A DNA stretch of 64,000 nucleotides from Lepas anatifera (Eukaryota > Arthropoda > Thecostraca > Lepadidae): positions 1,459,501 to 1,523,500 of the forward strand of contig JAOTON010000056.1 in NCBI GenBank assembly GCA_034440635.1, in the 5' to 3' direction. The translations under genes were made by a program, and so were the position numbers. The notes under the pieces were generated by a model. The model was not told the origin of the DNA. It was given only the letters and a program-made list of their open reading frames with translations, and did no database searches. This document shows, in pieces, positions 31,325 to 42,480 of the stretch (positions are counted from its first letter, which is position 1; every line of letters starts with the position of its first letter).

Positions 31325-31415
31325 CAGTTCTACGAGAGAGGCTACTGTCCTGTAACGTGGGCGCAATGCTGCCCGCTGATTGGCGTCCACTAAACTGTGC
31401 TGACAAACCGATCAG
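31325..31415 (-). mobile_element. 309-bp TIR element, decayed fragment
   Basis: The stretch agagaggctactgtcctgta, acgtgggcgcaatgctgccc and gctgattggcgtcc, then actgtgctgacaaa, matches the reverse of the 5' third of the 309-bp element with many substitutions. Confidence 0.55.
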
Positions 31416-31423
31416 GGCTTTTG

Positions 31424-31500
31424 AAGCCGAATTTGAACCATACCCGAAGGCCGGTGACGTCACAGTGGGCCAAATGGGTCAAATTTAGGCTTATTTAGGG
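31424..31500 (-). mobile_element. Dispersed element fragment shared with 55484
   Basis: In reverse it reads TTTGACCCATTTGGCCCACT, then GTGACGTCACCGG and TATGGTTCAAATTCG. The same order occurs at about 55488-55550 on the plus strand. The CACTGTGACGTCAC block contains a perfect TGACGTCA CRE palindrome in both copies. Confidence 0.6.
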
Positions 31501-31579
31501 AAAAACTTCAAATTCAGCAACCATTGGAACCAGAACAAACCCAAAGGCATCAATGTGCACATTTTGACCCAAGGATTCA

Positions 31580-31745
31580 AATGCGTAGTGCTTAGCACGC
31601 TTGCTTTCCATGCGGCCGACTCGGGTTCAAGGTCCGACAGGTTCCCTGAGAAAGGATCAATCTGGCTCCTAAGAAACCCGCTCCATATTGGCGACGCCGT
31701 GTACCCTGCCATTTGGTGCGCCGACAGGCCCCAAAAATTATTTTA
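31580..31745 (+). mobile_element. SINE-C, copy 2
   Basis: It reads ATGCGTAGTGCTTAGCACGC (A-box half), then GCCGACTCGGGTTCAAGGTC (B box), GGTTCCCTGAGAAAGGATCA, TCTGGCTCCTAAGAAACC and CGTGTACCCTGCC. It parallels the inverted copy at 19605-19757. Confidence 0.65.
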
Positions 31746-32305
31746 ACGAGCCCGGATAACTTGGCAACCGATGTCCAGCATCCCAATTCTAATACGTGTC
31801 AGCGGCGTCCTGGCGATCTGAGGTTCAGACCTCGTCCCCGGCGGGGCTGACTTCAGCACCCCAGTGAGTCCACAATTTAACGTAAATTAGTCAGGATTCA
31901 CCCAGGACCACGGTTCAGGGTCACCCGGTATATGTATGTACACCTCTAATACAATATATATATATATACTAAACTAGTGTTGAACATCAAGAAAAGAGAT
32001 CCATCTCCCAGTGCATTACTCTCCACACCATCGATAAGTGAAGGGTTGACTGTAACAGCACGTCCTGAACACCACTCGGCGGAGGCTATGGCTTGGTAAG
32101 TTATTCACGTCTCTCGAAAGGAAGAACAAGTTAGCTGTGAAAGCGCCCGTCTCATGCATAATTTGTTGCAATACGGCGCCGCCTTCCTTCTGAGTATGCC
32201 CTGCGGACTGAAACCAATTTAACGAAACCGATCTCCGGCTGACTCTTCCAGAAGCGACTATAATTTCTTTAAGCATTTCACGAAGGCAGCACACCGCGCC
32301 TGGCA
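31746..32305. other. No recognised gene
   Basis: A (TA)n run lies at about 31955-31968. A minus-strand frame at 32016-32294 of 92 codons has no recognised domain. Confidence 0.4.
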
Positions 32306-32308
32306 GTA

Positions 32309-34005
32309 TGTCTCGCGTGATTTCAACCAGAGACTTTACGCTTCAACCATGAGTCTGCCTCGCGTGATTTCTACCGGAGAAGGTACGCTGCACCGTGAGT
32401 CTGCCTCCCGTGATTTCGACCAGAGCCTACACCTGCACCGTGAGTCTGCCTGACGTGATTTCGACCGTAGACGGTACGCTGCGCCGTGAGTCTGCCTCCC
32501 GTGATTTCGACCGGAGACGGTACGCTGCGCCGTGAGTCTGCCTCGCGTGATTTCGACCGGAGACTATACCTGCGCCGTGAATCTGCCTGGCGTGATTTCG
32601 ACCGTAGACGGTACGCTGCGCCGTGAGTCTGCCTCCCGTGATTTCGACCGGAGACGGTACGCTGCACCGTGAGTCTGCCTCCCGTGATTTCGACCAGAGC
32701 CTATACCTGCACCGTGAGTCTGCCTGGCGTGATTTCGACCGTAGACGGTACGCTGCGCCGTGAGTCTGCCTCCCGTGATTTCGACCGGAGACGGTACGCT
32801 GCGCCGTGAGTCTGCCTCGCGTGATTTCGACCGGAGAAGGTACGCTGCACCGTGAGTCTGCCTCCCGTGATTTCGACCGGAGACTATACCTGCGCCGTGA
32901 ATCTGCCTGGCGTGATTTCGACCGTAGACGGTACGCTGCGCCGTGAGTCTGCCTCCCGTGATTTCGACCGGAGACGGTACGCTGCGCCGTGAGTCTGCCT
33001 CGCGTGATTTCGACCGGAGACGGTACGCTGCGCCGTGAGTCTGCCTCGCGTGATTTCGACCAGAGACTATACCTGCACCGTGAGTCTGCCTCGCTATTTC
33101 GACCGAAGGTACGCTGCGCCGTGAGTCTGCCTCGCGTGATTTCGTCCGGAGAAGGTACGCTGCGCCGTGAGTCTGCCTCCCGTGATTTCGACCAAGCCTA
33201 TACCTGCACCGTGAGTCTGTCTGGCGTATTTCGACCGAGCTATACCTGCACCGTGAATCTGCCTGGCGTGATTTCGACCGTAGACGGTACGCTGCGCCGT
33301 GAGTATGCCAGGCGTGATTTCGACCGGAGAAGGTACGCTGCACCGTGAGTCTGCCTCCCGTGATTTCGACCAGAGCCTATACCTGCACCGTGAGTCTGCC
33401 TGGCGTGATTTCGACCGGAGACGGTACGATGCGCCGTGAGTCTGCCTCGCGTGATTTCGACCGGAGAAGGTACGCTGCGCCGTGAGTCTGCCTCGCGTGA
33501 TTTCGACCGGAGAAGGTACGCTGCACCGTGAGTCTGCCTCCCGTGATTTCGACCAGAGCCTATACCTGCACCGTGAGTCTGCCTGGCGTGATTTCGACCG
33601 GAGACGGTACGCTGCGCCGTGAGTCTGCCTCGCGTGATTTCGACCGGAGAAGGTACGCTGCGCCGTGAGTCTGCCTCGCGTGATTTCGACCAGAGCCTGT
33701 ACCTGCACCGTGAGTCTGCCTGGCGTGATTTCGACCAGAGCCTATACCTGCACCGTGAGTCTGCCTGGCGTGATTTCGACCAGAGACTATACCTGCACCG
33801 TGAGTCTGCCTCGCGTGATTTCGACCAGAGACTATACCTGCACCGTGAGTCTGCCTGGCGTGATTTCGACCAGAGCCTATGCCTGCACCGTGAGTCTGCC
33901 TGGCGTGATTTCGACCAGAGCCTATACCTGCACCGTGAGTCTGCCTGGCGTGATTTCGACCGGAGACGGTACGCTGCGCCGTGAGTATGCCAGGCGTGAT
34001 TATGC
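32309..34005 (+). repeat. Minisatellite with mixed 45- and 46-bp units
   Basis: About 37 units share the first half CGTGAGTCTGCCTCGCGTGA then tttcgacc. The second half is of two types: GGAGACGGTACGCTGCGC (46-bp unit) or AGAGCCTATACCTGCAC (45-bp unit). The types are interleaved on the left and the 45-bp type dominates 33665-33960. The change of unit length shifts frame, so several partial frames are open on both strands; none is a plausible gene. Units at 33080-33110 and 33215-33240 carry small deletions. Confidence 0.95.
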
Positions 34006-35295
34006 CCAAAGACACAATGCAAGAACAGAGCTGACACCATGACTGAAGTTATAACAATCGAGCTGGTGGTGAGCATGCCACGCCGCCCTGGCACAATCCG
34101 CTCCAGGTGGGTGTGTGGCGCGGAGGGAGAATCCGATGCAGGATCTGGCGCAATGACCACCTACCAGCACCCGACAGCAGCGACTTGGTCAGACTCAGAG
34201 CGCTGGCGGAAATGACGAGGGCGGTTATGTATATATTATTCCATAGAGAATGCAGCTGGTCTCTGTGACATTTCAAGCAGGATATCGGGGTGGGATGGGA
34301 CCAACATGTTGGAAGTCCAGTGGGCCGGCCGGGACCAGGTCAAAGGTTCAGGAGTACATCACTCGCCAGGACCGGCACCATCTTCATCAGCGGTCGGATG
34401 AGAGGCCTGGCGGGACCCGGAGCAGGCCAATAAAAATCGACAAACCCTGACCTATCGATATCCGTTCACTTTAAAAGCATTCAATCAATATAGCTGTACT
34501 CCTGAAGCCGACCCGGCGGGGTGAACGCAGCGTCAGCCAGCGCTGCTGCCTGGGGGGGACTGAGGCCGTTTCTACAGGGCTCCCTCGAAGGACGGCATTG
34601 TTCAACCGCTTCCCGCGGGACGCAGCCGGACGCGACCCGGGTCACGCACGCTTGAAAGCCACGACCAAAGTTTGGAGACGAGCTCTCATAATCAGGTTGT
34701 GTGGGTTCGGCAGGTCCGCCCTCTGCGGATCCAATTCCGGCGCCGGTTACCAGCAGTGGTGTCATCAGGTGGCAGCAGCCAGTCTGCAGGGACTGGCTGC
34801 CTTGGTCAGGTCACTCAGCAGCCACTGCCCTTTGGTCAGGTCATGTGACTGATGACCTGACCTGGCATTGGTTGCTAGCCACAGACAACACAGCAGAGCG
34901 CGTTCACAAATATGCGGAGCAATAGAATAGCACTCTGTTATGTTGTTTCTTGGAAAGCATTTGTTTCAGGAAGTTCGTCCTTGTTAAACTGTTAAAGCCA
35001 GCAGGTACATACATCAGCCTCCGCGCCAGGGCCGTCATCACAGCAGAAACGGGGCCCACAGTCTCGGAAAGTGGGAACGCCTCCCTCCGTGTTACCAAAG
35101 AACATATCTTTCGAGGGTTTTTTGAACTGAAACCGTCTACAATAAAAAGTACTTAAAAACGGAAACCAAATGTCTTTCATTGATATTTCCGTGACACTGC
35201 AGCGTTTTTGACTGCGATATAAAGGTTGTACTGCCCATCAGAATACCACCAGGCCAGGAAGGCCCGATGGTATCGATTGCTATCGTTAGATCTAC
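34006..35295. other. No recognised gene
   Basis: At 34795-34870 the motif GGTCAGGTCA (and tgacctgacc) occurs three times, reminiscent of the TTAA families, but no termini are visible. Frames are short and not recognisable. Confidence 0.35.
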
Positions 35296-35299
35296 CCCT

Positions 35300-35365
35300 T
35301 CCCCTCAGGCGCTATATGACATTTAGGGTTGGCGCGCCCGTAAGCCCAAATGATCAATCAACCCC
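35300..35365 (+). mobile_element. LINE/SINE 3' tail with hairpin
   Basis: AGGCGCTATATGACATTTAG, then GGTTGGCGCGCCCGTAAGCC, then CAAATGATCAATCAA matches, in the opposite orientation, the tail of the insertion at 13378-14191 (hairpin GGCGCTATAT..GCGCGCC and an AATCAATCAA end). Upstream extent is not determined. Confidence 0.5.
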
Positions 35366-35439
35366 CCTTCCCATCCACATCCAAAGATTCGTGACGAAAT
35401 CCCAACTCGTCACCAATTGCAGCGGCAGGTGCGGCAGAC

Positions 35440-36190
35440 GTCGCCGCGCCTTGTTTGTCCATGTCTGACGGGAGCGGCGCGGTCGAGTGTCGCCCGCCAC
35501 CATTAGCGCTCCTCAGCCACACTCCACGGCGCGTCCTCCGCTCTGATGTACGCACGATCACGCATCTCAGACAAAGCCGCCGCGGCCCAGCGCAGCGTCG
35601 ACAGCGACAAGCACAACCGGCGATACACTGCACGCACGCCTGCCTGCAGCTGCTGTCGCAGCGCCGCAGCGACCGTGCTCGCCAAGCAACCATCTAATTT
35701 GTGTGCCCCGTCCACGGCGCGCTCACTCCGGTTCTGATCACTACGAGGGCGGGGGGGGGGACACGAGCCGCACGGAACCAAGCCGGTGTTCGTGACGCGA
35801 CTGGCGATCTCCAGACAACGGTCCAGTATTGACTATTGCCACACACACACACACACACAGCAGGCGTTCCAGGCCACGACACCGAGTTGATGGTGCAGCA
35901 GCAGCGGCCGTGGTTGGCGGCCGGCGGCAGAGACGCCGCCCCGGGGCTCCGTGCATGTCGCTGTCGCTGTTAGGCATATTAGGCCGGGATGTGAGTATGA
36001 TGTGGGCGGAGCGTGGCATTAAATAGACTCGGCGACAGCCAACGGCCGGCGGCACGGCAGAGCTCCGGCCACGCCAGCACACCAGCCGACGCGACACACA
36101 TTCAGCTGACTTCAGCTGGACGCCCAGCGGACGATCCTGGCTGTCAGATGCGCGGTCGGTCCTCACCCGAGTGACACCACCACCAACCAT
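35440..36190. promoter_or_regulatory. GC-rich, CpG-rich promoter-like region
   Basis: CG dinucleotides are frequent throughout, against AT-rich DNA on both sides. It contains an (AC)n run at 35840-35859 and a TTAAATAG TATA-like box at 36019-36026. Frames are open on both strands from composition alone. A plus-strand frame from an ATG at 36240 to 36521 (MWQQIPSFVQPNPSNRRSKL at its start) could be downstream coding sequence but has no recognised domain. Confidence 0.25.
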
Positions 36191-36656
36191 ATTTTCGGCA
36201 TCGAGGCCGAAGGAATTTCATACCAGCCAGTTGACAAATATGTGGCAGCAGATTCCAAGTTTCGTACAGCCCAATCCAAGCAACAGGCGCTCGAAATTAG
36301 GGCAGGAGTATACAGGCCTGTTCAATTGGTTCGTGGAACGTAAAATGAGCGCAAGACAACCGTCGCAACGTGTTCTTTATGGTGCAGGAAAAAATATGCA
36401 ACTGTGTTGTATTACAACTCATTCTTGGCCTATGATTGGAAATGTTCGTGGTAAAAATGTGGCACATTTAGAGTTGTGTGACCACTTCATATTGCGATGG
36501 GACTCCGCAGGCGACACATAAAATGCACCGCTCCGGTCGATACGCTAGAAAAACATGTATCACTGTGATGAAAGTAACTAACAAAATAGTACCAGCGACA
36601 ACAGCCATCATCTTAAGCTGATTATGCCTTGCGATGAAAATGAAACAAACGACAGT

Positions 36657-37807
36657 GGCGGCGGAAAGCCCGGATTTAAGGGGGCAGCATGGACTTTTCA
36701 ATGCATTTCTTTCAGTCTACGCCATTCGGTTAGTGTAACAATTCATCATTTAACACGCGCCCCGCTGGGGGCGAAATTCGCCCCCTCATGGTTTTTCCCA
36801 GATAACGCAAAAACGAAGAGACGCAGAACAACGAAACTTACAGTACCTTATCCCTGATTAATTTTACGCATCTGACCAAATGTTTTTAGGTCAGGTCATG
36901 TCCGGCCAAGGAGCTATTAAAGGTCAAGTGAACCGATTTCAAAACCCAAAATCACGAGTTTGAAGCAGTGCCTAAGGAACATCTGTCAACCGATTAGTTT
37001 CAAACTTTCACCATATGATAATGTCATTAGGGTCTACAAATCTGCTATCTCGGAATTTTGATACTTTTGACCTAAGGTGGGGTCAATGTTTTGGTCACTC
37101 CATTATAAGTATATGGTGAAAAATAGAAAGGGCTCGTTTTCCGTAAATCCTGGATAGATACAGCTGAAAATTCTCAAACCATGTATTCTTCCCACAGTCT
37201 TGACTTTAAAGTTGAGTTTTTGACCATCTGACCTCTCAAAGGTCATGTCAGGTCACATGAACATACAGTGATTGTTTTGCCAATAACGTCTCACTGAATT
37301 GAGATAAAGGTCCCATTTTACTTGCATTGTGCTCATATTGTCATGGGGGTCGGTTGATATGCAACATGACCATACCAGGTCATCATGTGACCTTGAGCTA
37401 GCTCAATGTGAGGTCATTCTCAAAATTTGACCTAGCAAGGTGATATTATACATCATTCGATTCGCCACGATGAGAGGAATCCAATTATGCATAAATATTT
37501 GCTCTAGCTCCACTGAGTAAAACTCTAGAGGGGTAAACGTACACCGTCCTGTTGTAGCCTATGGAACCTTCTTTGACCTTTGCTGACTTCAATATTGACC
37601 TGACATAAAAATACTTCTTATAATTTATCTTCGTCTCGTCAAGAGCTTTCGAAAGCCGTCCTTAATTTTTCTTTAGCTGTCCTGGGAGATGAGATACGGA
37701 TGGGGGCAAAAAACGCCCCCCAGCGGGGCGCGCCATGCCAGGGACCCCAGCGGGGCGCGTGTTAAGGTTAAGGAGGCACGGTGCCCATGCCTCCTAGTTC
37801 CGCCGCC
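36657..37807 (+). mobile_element. Short TIR element carrying a nested TTAA element
   Basis: GGCGGCGGAA at 36657 is mirrored by TTCCGCCGCC ending at 37807. Inside, gggggcagcatggacttttc, aatgcatttctttcagtcta and cgccattcggttagtgtaac also occur around the satellite-bearing element at 761-794 and 2613-2690, which proves a shared short element of about 135 bp. The TTAA element at 36750-37765 sits within it. Confidence 0.6.
36750..37765 (+). mobile_element. TTAA element, CCCCGCTGGGG-ended family (1016 bp)
   Basis: The left end TTAACACGCGCCCCGCTGGG and right end CCCAGCGGGGCGCGTGTTAA are exact inverses, with TTAA at both borders. The outer 11 bases equal those of family 1, so the families are related. 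The right end carries a second copy of the terminal motif (ccccagcggggcgcg) 30 bases further in. The interior repeats the AGGTCA theme (aggtcaggtcatgtc at about 36890, aaggtcatgtcaggtcac at about 37240, ctagcaaggtgat at about 37432). No transposase is seen. Confidence 0.8.
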
Positions 37808-38469
37808 TATGACAAGCGGACGCCTAAAGCCAGGAACAAAACGACGAAACGAGAATTTGAAAACACATTTTCTTGCGGATGATATGACTGAAAATCGCAG
37901 CCGTACATTTGACAGCCCCGTTTCCAGTCGTTTTGAACCAGTCAGCAGGCGCGGCGGTGGGCGCTTCTTTAGAGCCTGAGCCGCCACGCCAGCAGCCCGT
38001 GCCCACCGTTGAATGTTGATGTCTGAACTGGCAATCGCCGGCGACTCGCTGTAGTTTAGCTCTCGGCCGGCGCTTCCGACTGCCCGCTCTGACAGCCGTA
38101 GGCAGATCCAGGGGCATGGGGCCTTGCTTCCCCCCATCGATCCCCAGCGCCCTCCCCCCTCCCACTGAAAGGCCGATGGCGCCTGCCTGATATGTCGCTT
38201 CTTAACCCTCCACCCATGATGCGAGTGTCGGCGTCTCCACGACAGGATTTGGCACCCATCTGACGGGTTTTCCATCCAAAAGTGCCCCCGCCTGGTTCAG
38301 ATAGTGACCTCTCCCATCGGCAATCCTGGCTCCACCCATGCTGCCAGCCCCTAAAGCTGATGGCCGCATCACAATTTGGTCCACAGGTCCATAACCTGGC
38401 CGCCCCTCAAACAGCGCCGCCCTTTGCACCGGCTGAATTCGGCGGGTGATGGCACCTATAACGATGGCC
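37808..38469. other. No confident gene
   Basis: Moderately GC-rich DNA. The minus-strand frame of 200 codons at 37673-38275 overlaps the TTAA element end and has no recognised domain. Confidence 0.35.
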
Positions 38470-38474
38470 AGGCA

Positions 38475-39236
38475 GACTGCACAGGCGACACACAATCCGC
38501 CCCGCAGCGGCACCGGACGACCGCACAGGCGACACACAATCCGCCCCGCGGCGGTACCAGACGACCGCGCAGGCGACACACAATCCGCCCCGCGGCGGTA
38601 CCAGACGACCGCGCAGGCGACACACAATCCGCCCCGCAGCGGTACCGGACGACCGCGCAGGCGATACACAATCCACCCCGCGGCGGTACCGAACGACCGC
38701 ACAGGCGACACACAATCCGCCCCGCAGCGGTACCGAACGACCGCACAGGCGACACACAATCCGCCCCGCGGCGGTACCAGACGACCGCGCAGGCGACACA
38801 CAATCCGCCCCGCAGCGGTACCGGACGACCGCGCAGGCGATACACAATCCACCCCGCGGCGGTACCGAACGACCGCACAGGCGACACACAATCCGCCCCG
38901 CAGCGGTACCAGACGACCGCGCAGGCGACACACAATCCGCCCCGCAGCGGCACCGGACGACCGCACAGGCGACACACAATCCGCCCCGCGGCGGTACCAG
39001 ACGACCGCGCAGGCGACACACAATCCGCCCCGCAGCGGCACCGGACGACCGCGCAGGCGACACACAATCCGCCCCGCAGCGGCACCGGACGACCGCACAG
39101 GCGACACACAATCCGCCCCGCGGCGGTACCAGACGACCGCGCAGGCGACACACAATCCGCCCCGCGGCGGTACCGGATGACTGCGCAGGCGACACACAAT
39201 CCGTCCGCGGCGGTACCGGACGACTGCGTATTACCG
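38475..39236 (+). repeat. Minisatellite, 44-bp unit
   Basis: About 17 tandem units contain GCAGGCGACACACAATCCGC then CCCGCGGCGGTACCAGACGA. Variants alternate between GCGG and GCAG and between TACC and CACC. Forty-four is not a multiple of three, so each reading frame cycles through all three phases, and long stop-free frames appear on both strands (up to about 330 codons on the minus strand). These are products of the repeat. Confidence 0.95.
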
Positions 39237-40829
39237 GACTCGAAGGTCTGTATGCGTTAGCGCTCGCCTGGGCTGGCCAGATACAACCATCAAAGGCTGC
39301 GGTTCCGCTGTCTAACTTTGTCGGAGCGACTCGCTGGAGCTGTCCCACTTAATCTCGGCGACTCACCACCAGGCGTAGGTAGTGTTCGCGGTAAAATGCC
39401 CGCAGGCCAAGATGTTATTTCGTAAAAAGACCACGAACTGAATGAATTTGGAATTAAGTTTCACTTTCCAGAGACTGCAGGCGGCGAAGAAATCTGAGGC
39501 CGGGCATAAAAAATTACCGGCGGCGTTTTTACAGACCAGCTCCATTCGGGTCTTTTGTAGCCCGTGCCACCACGGCGCCGAACCGGACGAAGGACAGCAA
39601 AGGAAAAGACGGCGAAATACAACTCCGGAAAGCTGGGATACGCTTCAGACGGCAGTTCAATATGCAAAATGGTGAGACAGAAATGCCGAGTTCTCTGTCG
39701 ACAACATCGAACCTCATCGAAAAAGCAACACACTGACGAACATTGGAAATTCATCTACAAAAAAGCCCGACACGAAAGTAGCCCAATTTCACCCACACCA
39801 AATCTGGTCACAGGAGGATCATTTTATCTATTATGGAACTACATTTCCGTACAGTTAAGTTCAGGCGCTGGTGAGATTGTACAACGCCTATGAAAGAATC
39901 TAAATTTAGGGGATCCTAGCATTTCAACAAACCCACCCGCAATCTACAGATATATACATACCACATATCAAACGACCCCCGACTTACGAACTTCAGAAGC
40001 ACCCATCAAAGCTGATGGAAGTTCCCCCTTTCAAAAGCTTGACAGTGTTTTTTTATATTTCAAACTGGCACCACATGTCCATTTACGTGCATAGTTTTCT
40101 CTGCGCTCGGTGTATCCCCTCCTAATTTGGATATTCGATTTTTCTCCCCGTACACCTCGCTTTTACTTCTTCTCTCCGTTCCCTGTATATTTCCTCCACA
40201 AAATTCAACAGATTTCACTGTCACTCCGTGGACCACGTGGTAACAGCTCGAAAGCTCCGCAAAAATATGCTTGAGAACGGAATAAAATTCAACCACAGGA
40301 TGTTTTCATGCCGATTTCCCGAAAAATGCGGCCAAGTTTCAGAAATATAGATTTGAAATTGAATCGGAGATTTCAGATTCTCGAATCATATTCTGACGCT
40401 GATTTTGTGATTTTGATGACAGTAGTTACTCTTCATGAAGCACCATTCTGAATATTTTGCAGACAAGAGTGATGGAAAATACGCAGCATTTTACACCATT
40501 TTCGAAATAGTGCCCAGACGTCGGAGCTAGTCTGGTTTGAGAAGCTGGACACGCTGCCCGGACGGGGCCGTTCGCTCGTGGCGTGACAGGCGAGAAAATC
40601 GAAATAAAAAGGCTGTTTTATGCGACGTGCCGGGACGGACCGGTCAGCTCAGCTGACACCAATCTCGTCCGGAACCTCCCACAGATATAACAAGAACCCC
40701 AATCCAGACCCATGACAGTTTTCAACATATCCGAGCTCGAGAAAACTATCCGTTTCGTTTTGTTGTAAGGAGATTAAATTGCTTAGACGGAGAATAATAG
40801 TTGTTCAGTTCCAACGACGCGCCAGCTGC
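39237..40829. other. No recognised gene
   Basis: A plus-strand frame of 109 codons at 39564-39893 starts with basic residues (MPPRRRTGRRTAKEKTA) but shows no domain. The rest is AT-rich and unrecognised. Confidence 0.35.
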
Positions 40830-41010
40830 CTAGGTTACACTTCATAACCTTAGCTGCCAAGGCTATAGGGTGTACGGCGTCACAAACCCCACCCTGTTGA
40901 GAGGGCCTCAGGCGATCAGATTATACTTATTGAGAGAACTCGCCAGGCCTCAATCCCGGGACCTGTGTCTCACGAGGCAGGTGCTCTACCACTGAGCACG
41001 CATCCCCTCA
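40830..41010 (-). mobile_element. SINE-A, copy 1 (tRNA-headed)
   Basis: On the minus strand it reads GATGCGTGCTCAGTGGTAGA, GCACCTGCCTCGTGAG, then CAGGTCCCGGGATTGAGGCC. Both tRNA halves are visible, with A box and B box, followed by a body ending tatagccttggcagctaagg. The same body occurs at 59286-59470. Confidence 0.7.
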
Positions 41011-41142
41011 GATAGAGAACGAGACAGCGTCGTTTACCGAAGATGTTCAAGCATCTAAGACTAAAAAATGGGTGAAAACTCCTATCACAATAAATACCGA
41101 AATTAAGTCCAGTCTGGTTAAATGGAGTCTTGGGGCTTTGCG

Positions 41143-41318
41143 TCATACCAGCTGCTGAAGTGATATGACGAGGCCCACTCTCGCCCTAATGGAATAACAT
41201 ATCCGGCGTTGGTATGTCCTTATTCCGTATCTCTTCCCGAGACTTGAACCGGGGTCAGTGGCGTGGAATTCCAACGCGCTACCACTGCGCTCCCTGTAGT
41301 TAAACCTGGCTGGGTGTT
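41143..41318 (-). mobile_element. SINE-B (tRNA-headed)
   Basis: On the minus strand it reads GGGAGCGCAGTGGTAGCGCG, TTGGAATTCCACGCCACTG and CCCCGGTTCAAGTCTCGGGA, an almost complete tRNA-like structure with good A and B boxes. The anticodon stem loop is irregular and extra bases lie before the B box, so a SINE is more likely than a functional tRNA. The body continues to about 41143. Confidence 0.6.
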
Positions 41319-41955
41319 TGGTACACCGGCCAGCTGTCAACTTGGGCCAAAGCCAGCACCTCCAGCGGCGGCGCCAATCTGAGCAGCCAGCCCATCCATC
41401 CATCCTCGTCACACACTATTGCCGCCATTGATGAATGTATGGCCGGCGCCGGGGCGAGTCAACTGGAAGGCTTATCCTCGGCTCCAGGATCGATGCCGTC
41501 AGCAGGGCTCGTCCAGCCCGGCGCAGCTCCCAGCCCAACCAAAGCTACTGCTGGAGCCGCTAAGCCCTGACGCGACCGCTCTCCGAGGTGAGAGGACGGG
41601 TGAGTGTTGGGGGCTAGACGAGCCTAAGGAGCAAATGATAGATCGGAGTTCTCCCCCCTCTAAAAAAACATTCGAACACTTTGAAAACTGAAATCTCAAA
41701 TAACCAGTACGAATGCTGCTAAGACAAAAGCAGCTAAAGTGAACAAAAAGTACCAAAAAAGCATGTCAGGGCAAAGCACCCGAGTGCAGGAAACCATTTC
41801 ACTTCGAGCGACCTAGATTGCCAAACAATGGCCAAATAAATGCATCGTTTCGGACGCAAATGCCGTAGCTTTAAACCTAACCACCGCAGCGACCCTGGAT
41901 GCGGCCCAGCAAGTATTCTCGTCTGTCACGCTGGGAATGGACTGGTCAAGTCTGG
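41319..41955. other. No recognised feature
   Basis: Mixed DNA without recognisable frames or TIRs. Confidence 0.4.
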
Positions 41956-41959
41956 AGCG

Positions 41960-42480
41960 TTCCCGTCTGTGCCTCACTGGGACGGGACCGGTCGGCTGTA
42001 CCGTCTGTACCTCGCTGAGATGGGACCGGCAAGCTGTCCCGTCTGTACCTCGCTGAGATGGGACCGGCCAGCTGTCCCGTCTGTACCTCGCTGAGATGGG
42101 ACCGGCCAGCTGTCCCGTCTGTACCTCGCTGAGATGGGACCGGCCAGCTGTCCCGTCTGTGCCTCGCTGAGATGGGACCGGCCAGCTGTCCCGTCTGTAC
42201 CTCGCTGAGATGGGACCGGCCAGCTGTCCCGTCTGTACCTCGCTGAGATGGGACCGGCCAGCTGTCCCGTCTGTACCTCGCTGAGATGGGACCGGCCAGC
42301 TGTCCCGTCTGTGCCTCGCTGAGATGGGACCGGCCAGCTGTCCCGTCTGTGCCTCGTTGAGATGGGACCGGCCAGCTGTCCCATCAGTGCCTCGCTGAGA
42401 TGTGACCAGCCAGCTGTCCCGTCTGTGCCGTGCTGGGACAGTCAGCTGTCCCGCCTGTACCTCTCTGGGACAGCAGCGGT
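41960..42480 (+). repeat. Minisatellite, 38-bp unit
   Basis: About 13 units of CTGTCCCGTCTGTACCTCGC then tgagatgggaccggccag occur. GGGACcggccagctGTCCC in each unit can fold into a hairpin. Outer units at both ends are diverged. Minus-strand translations (DSWPVPSQRGT) come from the repeat. Confidence 0.95.

Noticed and set aside
32564..34160. Minus-strand frames of 150-306 codons (RNHARQTHGAGI repeats)
   Set aside because: Products of the 45/46-bp minisatellite; frame changes wherever the unit length changes.
35741..36190. A 149-codon minus-strand frame over the GC-rich region
   Set aside because: Open because of base composition; runs through an (AC)n microsatellite as Cys/Val repeats and lacks a domain.
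38202..39348. Several overlapping frames of 240-330 codons on both strands
   Set aside because: All derive from the 44-bp minisatellite, which lacks stop codons; overlapping opposite-strand frames of equal length cannot all be genes.
41228..41318. A functional tRNA gene on the minus strand
   Set aside because: A and B boxes are good, but extra bases disrupt the cloverleaf and a SINE body follows.
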